Positions 8,903 to 18,174 are shown, counted from the stretch's first letter. The stretch: DNA of 64,000 bases from UBA1573 sp034005165 (GCA_034005165.1 JAVEVE010000002.1:62001-126000); one strand, 5' to 3'. Notes: a model not told the origin generated them from the sequence alone. Translations and numbers: made by a program.

Positions 8903-10129
8903 ATGCCTGCACCATTTAAACTCGGCGGATCAATCGTAGACATGACAGGGGACGGTGTCTGGCCGCACATGTCAAAAGAAATTCGCGACGAACTCATCGC
9001 ACCATTCTTTCAGATTGACTGGAAAGTGCATGATATTTCAGTTTATGCCCGTGATAAGAGTAATGATGCCGCGCTGGATAATGCGATTGAAGATTTAAAA
9101 ACACATAAAGCGGCAGTTAAAGGCCCAACGATCACGCCGACAATAGAAGAGACCAAAAAATTAGGTCTATCCAAAAAGCTGGATTCTCCAAACGGAATTA
9201 TTCGTCGTGCTATTAACGGGGCCGCCATCTTGAGAAACACGATTGAAATTGATGGGATTGGGAAATTCGCACCATTGATGCGGGATGTAACAATTGCTCG
9301 TCAGGCTGTCGGTGGAATTTACGGTGCACCGAACGTGGCTATTCCATCAAAAGGGACTGTAAAAATTGTTTTTGAAGGTGAAGACGGAACAACCGAAAAC
9401 TTGGTTGAAAACAGAAAAGTTGCTGCTGGTGTCCTGATGCTAACCACAGAAACCGACAGCTCGATACGGGATTATGCCCACGCGGTTTTTGCGCAAGCTC
9501 TGGCGATGAACAAATCTGTAATTTTCGCAGCAAAAGACACCATTAACCCTGTCTATGATGGGCGCTTTATTGATATATTCAATCAGATTTTCAAGGAAAC
9601 TTACTCTGAAAAATTTACAACAGCAGGCCTGACATTCGCTGATAAAGTCCAGTTGATTGATGCTGTTGTATCGAAAATCCCGCAGGGAAAAATGAACGGA
9701 ACGGTTATTGCTCTTAAAAACTATGACGGGGATGTTGTTTCTGATCAGGTTGCAGGAGAGCATAAGTCATTAGGTCTGATGGACTCGACCCTTGTCTCTG
9801 CTGATGGAACATTGCTGGCCGATCCGCCGCACGGCACGGCGCCGGATTTAGAACCGGCCTGGCATGAAAAAGGAATTCTTTTGGCAAACCCGGCAGCTCA
9901 TATTTTTGCATACGCCGAAGCAATTCGCCACAAAGCCGAACTCAACGGACAGGCTGAAGGAATTGTTATGGCCAAGAAGTTGAAACAAGCAGTTATTCTA
10001 ACTATTGAAAAAGGACTTCAGACCGGTTCATTAACAGGTGATTTGGCTCCGGATCGTTCGAAATCTATTAGCGGACAGCAGTTTATCGCCAATGTTCGTG
10101 ATGTCTTCAGAGATATGATTATTAGCTAA
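8903..10129 (+). CDS. icd: Isocitrate dehydrogenase, type II fold with NAD-like cofactor motif
   Basis: Decarboxylates isocitrate to 2-oxoglutarate in the TCA cycle. 408 residues, the length of type II (IDH1-like) enzymes. Substrate and metal residues align: Ser95, Asn97, Arg101 (SPNGIIR), Arg111, Arg133 and Tyr140 (seven apart, as in IDH1), Lys211 (AAKDTI), Asp253 (LIDAVV), Asp277 and Asp281 (YDGDVVSD). Two things differ: GDEMTR is replaced by GDGVWP, and the NADP phosphate-binding HGTVTRH is replaced by HGTAPDL (310-316), so the Arg-His pair becomes Asp-Leu. Asp here is typical of NAD-dependent enzymes. AGGGGAG lies nearby upstream. It could also be a divergent beta-decarboxylating dehydrogenase of another substrate. 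Confidence 0.82.
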   Translation: MPAPFKLGGSIVDMTGDGVWPHMSKEIRDELIAPFFQIDWKVHDISVYARDKSNDAALDNAIEDLKTHKAAVKGPTITPTIEETKKLGLSKKLDSPNGIIRRAINGAAILRNTIEIDGIGKFAPLMRDVTIARQAVGGIYGAPNVAIPSKGTVKIVFEGEDGTTENLVENRKVAAGVLMLTTETDSSIRDYAHAVFAQALAMNKSVIFAAKDTINPVYDGRFIDIFNQIFKETYSEKFTTAGLTFADKVQLIDAVVSKIPQGKMNGTVIALKNYDGDVVSDQVAGEHKSLGLMDSTLVSADGTLLADPPHGTAPDLEPAWHEKGILLANPAAHIFAYAEAIRHKAELNGQAEGIVMAKKLKQAVILTIEKGLQTGSLTGDLAPDRSKSISGQQFIANVRDVFRDMIIS

Positions 10130-10297
10130 AATTTTATGGAACTTTATCGGGGTTTCAAGGGCGTGAATTGTTCATTTAATATTTAGATAAAAGACGAAAT
10201 ATTTTTTCACAAATTTGTTATTCTTCTATGATAACCTGAATAAAGATCTAATATAATTTTATATCCGGATAAGTAAGTCAGGAGGAAATCTGCACAA

Positions 10298-11980
10298 ATG
10301 ATTCCCCACGATATGCCATTACTGACAACCATAGCGATGGGGTTGAGCGCAGCGTTTATTTGCGGAATTATTGCTCATAAGCTGCGGTTATCGCCGATTG
10401 TCGGTTATCTGATGGCAGGCATTATTATCGGGCCATTTACTCCCGGATATGTTGCAGATGCGCACGTGGCAGAACAGCTATCGGAAATCGGTATCGTTTT
10501 GCTGATGTTTGGTGTCGGGTTACATTTCTCGTTTAAAGATTTAATGGAAGTCCGCAAAATCGCGCTCCCCGGAGCCGTTGTGCAAATAGCCGTTGCAACA
10601 CTTCTCGGAGCCTGTGTCACAGGACTTTGGGGATGGCCTGTTGAACAGGGGTTGATGTTTGGTTTTGCTTGCTCCGTGGCCAGTACAGTTGTTTTGGTTC
10701 GTGCCATGGAAGATCACCATTTAATGCCGACTGCAAATGGCCGGATTGCTGTCGGATGGCTGATTGTAGAAGACTTATTTATGGTTCTGGCTCTGGTGTT
10801 TATCCCCGTGTTGGCGAGCCTGAATGCCGGAGAAATCAATCATACCCAGACAGACATCCTGAAACTATTCGGATTATCAATTGCCAAACTTGCATTATTT
10901 GGCCTCTTTATGTTCATTGTTGTTCGCAAAGTTCTTCCATGGATTCTGAACGTAGTTGCGGCAACACGCTCCCGCGAACTTTTCACTCTGGCGGTATTTG
11001 CAGTTGCTGTTGGTGTGGCTTATGGCGCAGGAAAAGCGTTTGATGTCTCTTTGGCGTTGGGGGCATTCTTTTCCGGTATGATGATCCGTGAGTCCCATTT
11101 AAGTCATGAAATTGCTGAGCGGGCCTTGCCTTTTCAGGATGCATTTGCAGTCTTGTTCTTTGTGGCAGTTGGGATGCTGTTTAATCCCGAAGTATTGTTT
11201 GAGCGGCCTATGGAAGTCTTGTCCTGTGTTTTAATAATTATCGTCGGAAAGTTTATTGCATCCTTTTTCATTGTGATGATGTTCAGATATCCGCTCAAGA
11301 CAGGACTTCTTGTTTCATCGGGGCTTGCCCAGATCGGGGAATTCTCTTTTATTCTTGTAACTCTAGGAGTTGCAATAGGGCTATTACCCCCTGAAGGCCG
11401 GGATATTATTCTTGCAGGGGCCTTGATCTCCATTTCGTTAAATCCTGCGATATTCTGGGGATCGAGAATTATATACAGCTTTGTCGAAAAGCATCCAAGA
11501 CTTTGTGAAATATTCGATATGCGCGATGAGGATGTGCTAGCCCACATGAACCCTCAGGAAATCCGTATGCTTAAAAATACGGTTATATTAGTCGGGGCAG
11601 GGCATATAGGCAGTTATATTTGTGAAAATATTGATAAATCAAAAACAGACATTGTGATTATAGACAGCAATAGAGAGCGTATCGAGAATTTAAGGGAAGA
11701 GGGGTATCACGCGATTGCGGGCGATGCCGGGTCCGAAGAAACCTTGCGGGAGGCTGCCATAGATAAGGCAAAAGCGATGATGGTTGTCATTCCTGATAAG
11801 ATCGAGATTGGGCGCATTGTGAATGCTGTAAAGAAAGTCAAACCGGACATCAAAATTCTGGTGAAAGACCGCCACGAAACTGGGGCTCTGGATTTTGTAA
11901 GTGACAAGATTGATCTGAAAGTCCTTGCGTCTGAGGAAATTGGTCGCCGCATGGTCAGCTATGTCAACGATCTGGAATAA
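10298..11980 (+). CDS. ybaL: YbaL-like CPA2 cation:proton antiporter with RCK domain
   Basis: 560 residues. Residues 1-390 form about twelve membrane segments of the CPA2/KefB exchanger family, including the N-terminal signature PIVGYLMAGIIIGPFTPG and GVGLHFS; the C-terminal 150 residues form a TrkA-N/RCK Rossmann domain beginning VILVGAGHIG with an acidic residue after the second strand (VIIDSN), which binds NAD(H) or a nucleotide to gate transport. The overall pattern matches E. coli YbaL rather than KefB/C. Predicted inner-membrane potassium/proton antiport for pH or K+ homeostasis. AGGAGG lies twelve bases upstream, slightly long spacing. Stands alone between icd and the stator genes. Confidence 0.88.
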   Translation: MIPHDMPLLTTIAMGLSAAFICGIIAHKLRLSPIVGYLMAGIIIGPFTPGYVADAHVAEQLSEIGIVLLMFGVGLHFSFKDLMEVRKIALPGAVVQIAVATLLGACVTGLWGWPVEQGLMFGFACSVASTVVLVRAMEDHHLMPTANGRIAVGWLIVEDLFMVLALVFIPVLASLNAGEINHTQTDILKLFGLSIAKLALFGLFMFIVVRKVLPWILNVVAATRSRELFTLAVFAVAVGVAYGAGKAFDVSLALGAFFSGMMIRESHLSHEIAERALPFQDAFAVLFFVAVGMLFNPEVLFERPMEVLSCVLIIIVGKFIASFFIVMMFRYPLKTGLLVSSGLAQIGEFSFILVTLGVAIGLLPPEGRDIILAGALISISLNPAIFWGSRIIYSFVEKHPRLCEIFDMRDEDVLAHMNPQEIRMLKNTVILVGAGHIGSYICENIDKSKTDIVIIDSNRERIENLREEGYHAIAGDAGSEETLREAAIDKAKAMMVVIPDKIEIGRIVNAVKKVKPDIKILVKDRHETGALDFVSDKIDLKVLASEEIGRRMVSYVNDLE

Positions 11981-12087
11981 ATGAGAAAAATGCAACATCC
12001 TTGATCATGCGCTCTATAAAACGCTCTGGAGCTGGGTATTGATCGGTCTGGCTCAAGTTGATACTCTGTGAAAAATACGAGGAAAAA

Positions 12088-12849
12088 ATGCACACACTGA
12101 AAATCATCATTATTTTTGCCTGTTGTGCCGGAGTTCTCTTGGCAACGCTATATATGACAGCAAAAGACCCTCTGGTTTTCATCAATATGCCAAGTATCTT
12201 GCTGGTTCTTGGGGGGACAATTGTCGCAACGATGATCAGTTACCCTTACAAAACAATTCGACAGGCATTAAAAGAATCGTGGAATCAGATTTTCCTATCC
12301 CAAAATAGTCACAATATGCAGGAGCGGATCAAGCTGTATTCGGAAACAGTATCCACTCTCAAGCAAGGTGCCTTGCACGAAGCCGAACAGAAGATCGGAA
12401 CAATTGATAGCCCATATCTGGAAATGGCAGCCCAGATGCTGATTGACGGCAATACTATTGATGACATCAATAAAGTCTTGAATTGGAGATTGGAACGGAA
12501 AAGGTCCTCAGACCAGAATAACGCTATGGTTTTTCGGACTATGGCGGCTTATGCCCCGGCTTTCGGCATGATCGGGACATTGATTGGTCTGGTGAATATG
12601 CTGGATATGATGGAGGCTGGAGATTTCTCGACCATCGGCCCGAATATGGCTGTCGCGTTGATTACAACATTCTATGGTGTGTTATTGGCCAATATTGTGT
12701 TTAAGCCGATTGCTGTCAAACTGGAACAACGGTCATCCGAAGATGTGGTGATGCTCAGTGTAGCAAAAGAAGCAGTTATGCTGCTCTCCCAAGGGAAGCC
12801 CCCTGCATATACGCGTGAATTATTGAACAAATATCTGGAAAGAAAATAA
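12088..12849 (+). CDS. motA: Flagellar stator protein MotA/PomA-like
   Basis: 254 residues, four membrane segments: two near the N-terminus (residues 5-45) and two after residue 150. The MotA/TolQ/ExbB core is seen in FRTMAAYAPAFGMIGTLIGL and in GPNMAVALITTFYGVLLAN. A cytoplasmic loop of about 100 residues lies between segments 2 and 3, as in proton- or sodium-driven stator A subunits. I start at the ATG at 12088, which has GAGG seven bases upstream; a TTG 30 bases earlier is also in frame. The B subunit follows four bases later, so the pair is an operon. Ion specificity cannot be read with certainty; PomA-like sodium use is possible. Confidence 0.9.
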   Translation: MHTLKIIIIFACCAGVLLATLYMTAKDPLVFINMPSILLVLGGTIVATMISYPYKTIRQALKESWNQIFLSQNSHNMQERIKLYSETVSTLKQGALHEAEQKIGTIDSPYLEMAAQMLIDGNTIDDINKVLNWRLERKRSSDQNNAMVFRTMAAYAPAFGMIGTLIGLVNMLDMMEAGDFSTIGPNMAVALITTFYGVLLANIVFKPIAVKLEQRSSEDVVMLSVAKEAVMLLSQGKPPAYTRELLNKYLERK

Positions 12850-12853
12850 CTCG

Positions 12854-13714
12854 ATGGTCTGGAGAAGAGCACCGCATAGATCATCCGGGCACGGCATGGA
12901 ACATCATGACCCGTTAGGATCTTTATCGCACGATTTTGTAAGCCAGAAGAATGATTATGATCTGACACCGCCGCAACCTGTGGATAGCGAAGATTGGCTC
13001 CTGACCTATACAGATCTGGTTACGTTGCTGATTACACTATTTATTGTCATGGTTGCGCATGCATCCTTTACGCATCATACAGGCGATGGCGAGAGCGGGC
13101 AGTTCCCGCTTGTAATAAATTTCCCGCAAGTCTTTAAGGACTCTCCCGCAGGGGTTGTTCAGACAGGAAAGCCTTTTAACGAGAAAGCAGATCATTTTGA
13201 TGACGGTATCGGTGACGCGGATACTCGTACCACCTCCGCTCTGACGGAACAGGAAGACGTCCCGAAAACAGACCCGGAAAAAGTCAAAAGAACAAAGCAA
13301 CTGCAAGCAGACCTTCAACAGGCGGGGCTTCAGGATCAGGTCGATGTCCAGCTTGTATCAAATGAAATCGAACTGAAAATTAACGAGAAGGTTTTATTCC
13401 CATCTGCAAAAGCAGATTTATTTCCCGAAGGACAAGACTTGCTTCATCACATTCTTCCGACACTGAAAGATGGCGATTATCAGATCATTGTTGAGGGGCA
13501 TACTGATAATATAGCAATCTCAACCGATAAGTTCCCGTCCAACTGGGAGTTATCGGCTGCTCGTGCAATTTCTGTTATCCATTTCTTTGAAATGCAAGGT
13601 CTTCAGGTGAATAAGATGCAGGCCGTTGCCTTCGGAGAAACGCGCCCTATTGCGCCAAACGATACGGAAGAGGGGCGGCAGACCAACCGCCGTGTCCAGA
13701 TTATTCTGCGATAA
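12854..13714 (+). CDS. motB: Flagellar stator protein MotB/PomB-like with OmpA domain
   Basis: 286 residues. After a longer than usual N-terminal tail, one membrane segment carries the ion-binding Asp54 (TYTDLVTLLITLFIVMV), then a periplasmic linker and a C-terminal OmpA-like peptidoglycan-binding domain (about 165-286) with VEGHTDN, LSAARA and NRRVQIIL. It anchors the stator to the cell wall and pairs with the MotA-like protein immediately upstream. No strong ribosome binding site is visible, so coupling to motA translation is likely. The 45-residue His/Asp-rich extension before the membrane segment is unusual for the family. Confidence 0.9.
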   Translation: MVWRRAPHRSSGHGMEHHDPLGSLSHDFVSQKNDYDLTPPQPVDSEDWLLTYTDLVTLLITLFIVMVAHASFTHHTGDGESGQFPLVINFPQVFKDSPAGVVQTGKPFNEKADHFDDGIGDADTRTTSALTEQEDVPKTDPEKVKRTKQLQADLQQAGLQDQVDVQLVSNEIELKINEKVLFPSAKADLFPEGQDLLHHILPTLKDGDYQIIVEGHTDNIAISTDKFPSNWELSAARAISVIHFFEMQGLQVNKMQAVAFGETRPIAPNDTEEGRQTNRRVQIILR

Positions 13715-13734
13715 ACAAAATATCCTGATAAATG

Positions 13735-13765
13735 AAAATCCCCTGATCATTGACCAAGGGATTTT
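13735..13765. terminator. Hairpin between convergent motB and nrdA
   Basis: AAAATCCC at 13735-13742 pairs with GGGATTTT at 13758-13765. It lies in the 85-base gap between converging genes; the A/T arms let it work in both directions. Confidence 0.6.
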
Positions 13766-13798
13766 ACACAGCTACTCAGAGCTACACAGAACTTTATC

Positions 13799-15643
13799 TT
13801 ATTGGCAGGCAAGGCACTCTTCGTACTTGCTTTCACCGCTGGCTTGACCATCTCCCAACTCGAGTTGTTTAGGCTCTTTGTCGTTTGCTTGCTTGCTTCT
13901 AACCCAGCTCGCGGCACTCTCTGCACGCTGGATGGATTTGGAACGGCAATAATACAAGGACTTAACGCCTTTGGCCCATGCAGCCCAGTGAATGGCGTGC
14001 AGATCTTTCTTGTGAACATTCGCAGGCAGGAACACGTTCAAAGATTGTGCCTGACAGATAAACTGGGAACGATCACCCGCATGCTCAATCAACCAGCGCT
14101 GGTCAATTTCGAAGGCGGTTTTAAAGACGTCTTTTTCTTCATCAGATAGGAAGTCCAGATGCTGGACAGACCCTTCATTGGTGAAAATTGAAGACCAGAT
14201 ATCTTCATTGTTCAGGCCTTTTTCTTCCAGAAGTTTTTCCAGATAGCTGTTCTTGACAGGGAAAGAACCTGACAAAGTTTTGTGGGTATAAGCATTTGCT
14301 GCAATCGGTTCAATCCCTGGGGAAGCACCACCGCAGATAATAGAAATAGACGCAGTCGGAGCAATCGCCATTTTATTGGAGAAACGCTCCATCACACCAT
14401 AATCTGCCGCGTCCGGGCATGCGCCGCGTTCGTGCGCGAGTTTAACGGAAGCATCATCTGCTTGACGTTTGATGTGCTGGAACATCTTACGGTTCCAGAC
14501 TTTTGCCATCACGCCTTCCATCGGAATCATTTTTGATTGCAGGAAGGAGTGGAAGCCCATCACGCCCAATCCAACGGAACGCTCGCGCATCGCTGCGTAT
14601 TTCGCGCGTTTCATAGAATCAGGAGCTTTATTGATAAAGTCAGAGAGAACATTATCAAGGAATCTCATCACATCTTCAATAAATGTCGGATGATCTTGCC
14701 ATTCTTCGAATGTCTCGAGGTTCAGAGAAGAAAGACAGCATACGGCAGTTCTGTCATTGCCCAAATGATCGCGACCTGTCGGCAAAGTGATCTCGGAACA
14801 CAAGTTAGACATCTTGACATTCAGTCCTGCCATTTTGTGGTGTTCAGGGATCTTGTCATTCACATGGTCGATATAAACAATGTACGGCTCGCCTTGCTCG
14901 ATACGGGTAGTCAGCAAGCGAATCCAAAGATCACGTGCTTTGACGCGGGAAATAACAGCCTTGTCTTTCGGGGAGCGCAGCGCCCACTCTTCATCATTAG
15001 CAACGGCGTGCATGAATGAATCAGGGATCAGAACACCGTGGTGAAGGTTCAAAGCCTTACGGTTCGGGTCACCACCGGTCGGACGACGGATTTCGATAAA
15101 CTCTTCGATTTCAGGATGGTCAATCGGCAGATAGATTGCAGCAGAACCACGGCGTAGAGACCCTTGGGAAATCGCCAAAGTCAGGGAGTCCATCACACGG
15201 ATGAACGGTACGATACCGGATGTTTTTCCGTTACGACCGACTTTCTCGCCGATGGAGCGGACGTTCCCCCAGTAAGAGCCGATTCCGCCGCCCAAAGAGG
15301 CCAGCCAGACATTCTCGTTCCACAAAGACACAATGTCTTCCAAAGAGTCATTGGTTTCGTTCAGGAAGCAGGAAATAGGCAAACCGCGGCTGGTACCACC
15401 GTTCGACAGAACAGGGGTTGCAGGCATAAACCACAGATTGGATATATAATCATACAAACGTTGGGCATGGGCAGAGTCGTCGCCGTAATACATAGCCACA
15501 CGCGCAAAAAGGTCCTGCGGGCCTTCTTCCGGCAGCAAATACCGGTCAACCAAAGTGGCAATCCCAAAAGAAGTCAGCTTGGAATCACGGGATTTATCAA
15601 TCGTGATCCGGTTTCCTCTTTCCATTTGTGCAACGTCAAACAT
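13799..15643 (-). CDS. nrdA: Class Ia ribonucleoside-diphosphate reductase, alpha subunit
   Basis: Reduces ribonucleoside diphosphates to deoxy forms, with NrdB supplying the radical. 614 residues, a short form with no N-terminal ATP-cone, so overall dATP inhibition by the usual cone is not expected. Active-site Cys92 is in GLPISCFLNE; the radical-site loop is NLCSE (Asn280, Cys282, Glu284); the partner Cys is in AVCCLSSLN (about 302-303); the allosteric specificity region precedes these. The mobile C-terminus ends ECLACQ with the redox pair Cys610/Cys613 that takes electrons from thioredoxin. nrdB is 2.7 kb away on the opposite strand, unlike the usual nrdAB operon. Putative NrdR boxes lie upstream. 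Confidence 0.96.
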   Translation of the reverse strand: MFDVAQMERGNRITIDKSRDSKLTSFGIATLVDRYLLPEEGPQDLFARVAMYYGDDSAHAQRLYDYISNLWFMPATPVLSNGGTSRGLPISCFLNETNDSLEDIVSLWNENVWLASLGGGIGSYWGNVRSIGEKVGRNGKTSGIVPFIRVMDSLTLAISQGSLRRGSAAIYLPIDHPEIEEFIEIRRPTGGDPNRKALNLHHGVLIPDSFMHAVANDEEWALRSPKDKAVISRVKARDLWIRLLTTRIEQGEPYIVYIDHVNDKIPEHHKMAGLNVKMSNLCSEITLPTGRDHLGNDRTAVCCLSSLNLETFEEWQDHPTFIEDVMRFLDNVLSDFINKAPDSMKRAKYAAMRERSVGLGVMGFHSFLQSKMIPMEGVMAKVWNRKMFQHIKRQADDASVKLAHERGACPDAADYGVMERFSNKMAIAPTASISIICGGASPGIEPIAANAYTHKTLSGSFPVKNSYLEKLLEEKGLNNEDIWSSIFTNEGSVQHLDFLSDEEKDVFKTAFEIDQRWLIEHAGDRSQFICQAQSLNVFLPANVHKKDLHAIHWAAWAKGVKSLYYCRSKSIQRAESAASWVRSKQANDKEPKQLELGDGQASGESKYEECLACQ

Positions 15644-15768
15644 AACCCAGTTCTCCCTAAAAGACGTGTCAGAAGCCTTTTCTGCCCGCCCGAATGAATG
15701 ATTTTCAAATCAGTGGGCAAAAAAAGTAAATAAATTTGTTTTTTTCGGTAATGCAGAAAGTGAAGAAA

Positions 15769-15784
15769 ACACAATCTGTTGTGA
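15769..15784 (-). promoter_or_regulatory. Putative NrdR box, nrdA-proximal
   Basis: The 16-base near-palindrome ACACAATCTGTTGTGA fits the NrdR operator consensus (ACACwATATaTwGTGT) closely. It lies about 126 bases upstream of the nrdA start. NrdR is the nucleotide-sensing repressor of ribonucleotide reductase genes. Confidence 0.7.
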
Positions 15785-15800
15785 TAAGCACACTTATAAC

Positions 15801-15816
15801 CTACTACATCTCGTAT
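15801..15816 (-). promoter_or_regulatory. Putative second NrdR box of nrdA
   Basis: CTACTACATCTCGTAT matches the NrdR consensus at about ten of sixteen positions and starts exactly 32 bases from the stronger box, i.e. three helical turns, the spacing normally found between paired NrdR sites. The match is weaker than for the proximal box. Confidence 0.5.
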
Positions 15817-16026
15817 CCGAGACACAACAATTCTTGAACAAAAAAATCGGATTTGGCAACAGGGAAGACTCTAGGACTCTCCGTAAAAATGCTTTTGAAT
15901 CAAGCTGATATTTTTTTTTTGTGAATCGTGGACAATTTTAAAAAGCACTAAAATTTCAGAATTACATCTATTGCGAGGCATAAAATCATGCGAATTGTTT
16001 TCCTAAATATCAGGCATGCGTCATAA

Positions 16027-16611
16027 TCATGGCTCGAGACTCAGCATATGGGTCCGAATCGCAGCCACCGATTCGGCAGGCGATAGGTCAGAGACGTCTA
16101 GCACCAGAGTATTGGGATGCTCGGGGACCAGCATATTTTGTGCTTTGGCGTATTTCTCGGGGCCGTCAGGGTCTGTTTCCTTAAACCGTGCGCGGCGCTC
16201 TTCCATAACGATTCGCTTCTTGTGTTCCTCAACGGAAATGGTCAACGCGACAGGAACCAGAACAGCTTGACGGGCTTCAGCCATCTGGCAGATCTCACCA
16301 AACCACGCACGATCTGCCTCTGAAGTCGAAAGGGCGTTGGTCAGGATAAAGCTGTAATCGGCAGGAGAAAGATGAATCATGGTATCTACAACCGCATCCC
16401 AGATTTTGCTGACATTATCCCAAATGCGTGGTGGCAAAGGCGTCACGCCATCCGTATGGATCAATGGAAACAGGACATTATTTATCAGGTGATTATCAAC
16501 CAATTTGAAATGGGGCATCTGGGCATGGAATTCTTTTGCTAGAGTGAATTTTCCGCTGCCGGGGTAGCCGATTAAATAGAGAATGTGATTTCTAAATACA
16601 TGATTGGTCAT
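16027..16611 (-). CDS. P-loop kinase-like AAA-family ATPase
   Basis: About 194 residues starting MTNHVFRNHILYLIGYPGSGKFT. The Walker A motif GYPGSGKFT has Phe directly after the Lys where Ser/Thr is usual, as in a subset of small P-loop kinases that carry GKLT. A second block VDNHLINN near residue 37 and an Arg-rich lid-like stretch (KKRIVMEERRARF) support a small-molecule kinase fold, like shikimate or adenylylsulfate kinase. Substrate unknown. I place the start at 16611, since a longer frame to 16668 would run through the terminator hairpin of the upstream gene. Confidence 0.75.
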   Translation of the reverse strand: MTNHVFRNHILYLIGYPGSGKFTLAKEFHAQMPHFKLVDNHLINNVLFPLIHTDGVTPLPPRIWDNVSKIWDAVVDTMIHLSPADYSFILTNALSTSEADRAWFGEICQMAEARQAVLVPVALTISVEEHKKRIVMEERRARFKETDPDGPEKYAKAQNMLVPEHPNTLVLDVSDLSPAESVAAIRTHMLSLEP

Positions 16612-16649
16612 AAGAAAATATAGGCTTGGCTGGTCCAAAAAGGAAACAA

Positions 16650-16692
16650 AAAAACAACAGCCCCCCAATCTTATTATTTTTGGGGAGCTGTC
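16650..16692 (-). terminator. Terminator of the coiled-coil secreted protein gene
   Basis: ACAGC-CCCCA (from 16657) pairs with TGGGG-AGCTGT (to 16691) with one mismatch. Read on the minus strand it is followed by a run of seven T, a good intrinsic terminator. Confidence 0.85.
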
Positions 16693-16716
16693 AGGTAATT
16701 TTTGTATATAGGGATG

Positions 16717-18018
16717 CTAGAAAGATATCCCCGATACCGCTGAAGAGACGTTGGACTTCAAGGATGAGAACGCTGAAGACGTCAGGTTATTGAGCAGATT
16801 GTTGATATCAAACGAACCGGATAGCATTGTAGATGGGCTGATATTTCCACATGCAGACGCACCCAGCTCGGAAATATAACCGGACTTCTCGCAGAACAGG
16901 TTATCAATCGAAGACTTGATTGCAGATTGGGACAGGCCCGCTTGGTTCAGCATCTGTGTGGCGGAATTTGTTGCCAAGTTCACAACGGCTGTCTGCGCAT
17001 TCCCTATAGCTGAGTTGATTTGGTTCTGGACTGAACTGATCTGCCCTTGAAGAACGGCTTTGGCGGCCTCCTGAGATTTAACCAAAGCAGCCAGATCTGC
17101 TACCGTTGGGCAAGCAGGTGTCGGACCGACAACGATGCTTCCCGCAGGCGCACATTTTCCGGCAGCCAAGTCTGCAGCAGAGTTCGCAACTTGTTGCTTC
17201 AGGTTGTTGTAGTCCAAAAATTGTTGGGCTTCGAGACTAGACAACTGGGACTGTAAACCCCCGAGAGAGCTCTCCAGCTGGCTGGTATCAACAGAGGAGG
17301 TAATCCCTGAAACAACACCCGACGTCGCGCTGGACAGGTATCCGCTGGCAGTCGATGCCATACCGGTGAGCGCGCCGTTAAAAGCTGTCATGGAAGATTG
17401 GGCAACTTTCTGGCTAATGCTGGAGATTTGGTTTTGCAGATTGGCTTTGTTGGCTTCATAAGTTGCCGTCAAAGCACTCAAATCCGCTGTTGTGTAGCAA
17501 GTAGAGGAGTACTCATAGTTACAGCCGCTATAGATCAGCTGTTGCATCTCCGTATATTCTGCTTGGTAGGTATCAGCAAGAGTAAACAGTTCAGTCTGTT
17601 TTGAAGTCAGCTGGGCTTTCAGTTGGCTATCAACAGAACTCATAATCGGTTGTGTAACGGTAGACGTGGACACGGATGTACCGTTGACAAGGTCAAATCC
17701 GTTTAAATTCTTGGTTGTATCATAGGTCCACGTTTGTCCTGCGGCCTGAGCTGTCGTCTGTCCGCTTCCGTTTCCGGTAACGGCACTAATATACTTCTGC
17801 ATTTCAGGAGACATAGTTGTCTGCGCGGAGGTGGATGCGGATGTTGATGGTCCTACTACAAAAACACTTTCGCAGGCAGGTGTCGGGCCGATCACGATAC
17901 TTCCCGCGGGAGCACATGTCGCGGCGACTGCCCCGCCGGCTGAAAGCCCTGTCATAAGAGCTGCAGCGGCCAAAGTCGCCAAATATTTGTTACTAGATTT
18001 CGATATGGTAGACACCAT
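16717..18018 (-). CDS. Secreted Ser/Gln-rich coiled-coil protein with two Cys-framed repeats, unknown
   Basis: 433 residues, not recognised. The first 33 residues are a signal peptide (LATLAAAALMTGLSAGGAVAA). The mature N-terminus begins CAPAGSIVIGPTPAC, and nearly the same 15 residues recur about 255 residues later as CAPAGSIVVGPTPAC. Between and after them are long Ala/Ser/Gln-rich helices with heptad character, suggesting coiled coils. Further Cys pairs (SGCNYEYSSTC, FCEKSGYISELGASAC) point to disulphides in the periplasm or outside the cell. AGGAGG lies five bases before the ATG and a strong terminator follows, so it is a well-expressed single gene. Function unknown; a surface or envelope structural role is possible. 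Confidence 0.75.
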   Translation of the reverse strand: MVSTISKSSNKYLATLAAAALMTGLSAGGAVAATCAPAGSIVIGPTPACESVFVVGPSTSASTSAQTTMSPEMQKYISAVTGNGSGQTTAQAAGQTWTYDTTKNLNGFDLVNGTSVSTSTVTQPIMSSVDSQLKAQLTSKQTELFTLADTYQAEYTEMQQLIYSGCNYEYSSTCYTTADLSALTATYEANKANLQNQISSISQKVAQSSMTAFNGALTGMASTASGYLSSATSGVVSGITSSVDTSQLESSLGGLQSQLSSLEAQQFLDYNNLKQQVANSAADLAAGKCAPAGSIVVGPTPACPTVADLAALVKSQEAAKAVLQGQISSVQNQINSAIGNAQTAVVNLATNSATQMLNQAGLSQSAIKSSIDNLFCEKSGYISELGASACGNISPSTMLSGSFDINNLLNNLTSSAFSSLKSNVSSAVSGISF

Positions 18019-18174
18019 TTTACCCTCCTAAATCCTCAAAGGATTGCTTTATTTTGCAGGGGGCTTGATATCTATGCACCACGACCCACCAACACACACT
18101 ACTAATAGTAGCATCATAAAAGTTAAAAAGGAATAAATTAGGTAAAATTTTATATATTTAGGCGATATTCATAA

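Larger units (their letters stand above)
15644..16026. other. 383-base intergenic region upstream of nrdA
   Basis: No gene is visible. It holds the two NrdR-like boxes listed separately and is otherwise AT-rich, with a T tract near 15909-15920. No clear terminator for the kinase-like gene ending at 16027 was found. Confidence 0.5.

Noticed and set aside
12058..12087. Earlier TTG start for the motA-like gene
   Set aside because: The ATG at 12088 has a better ribosome binding site and the membrane segment begins right after it.
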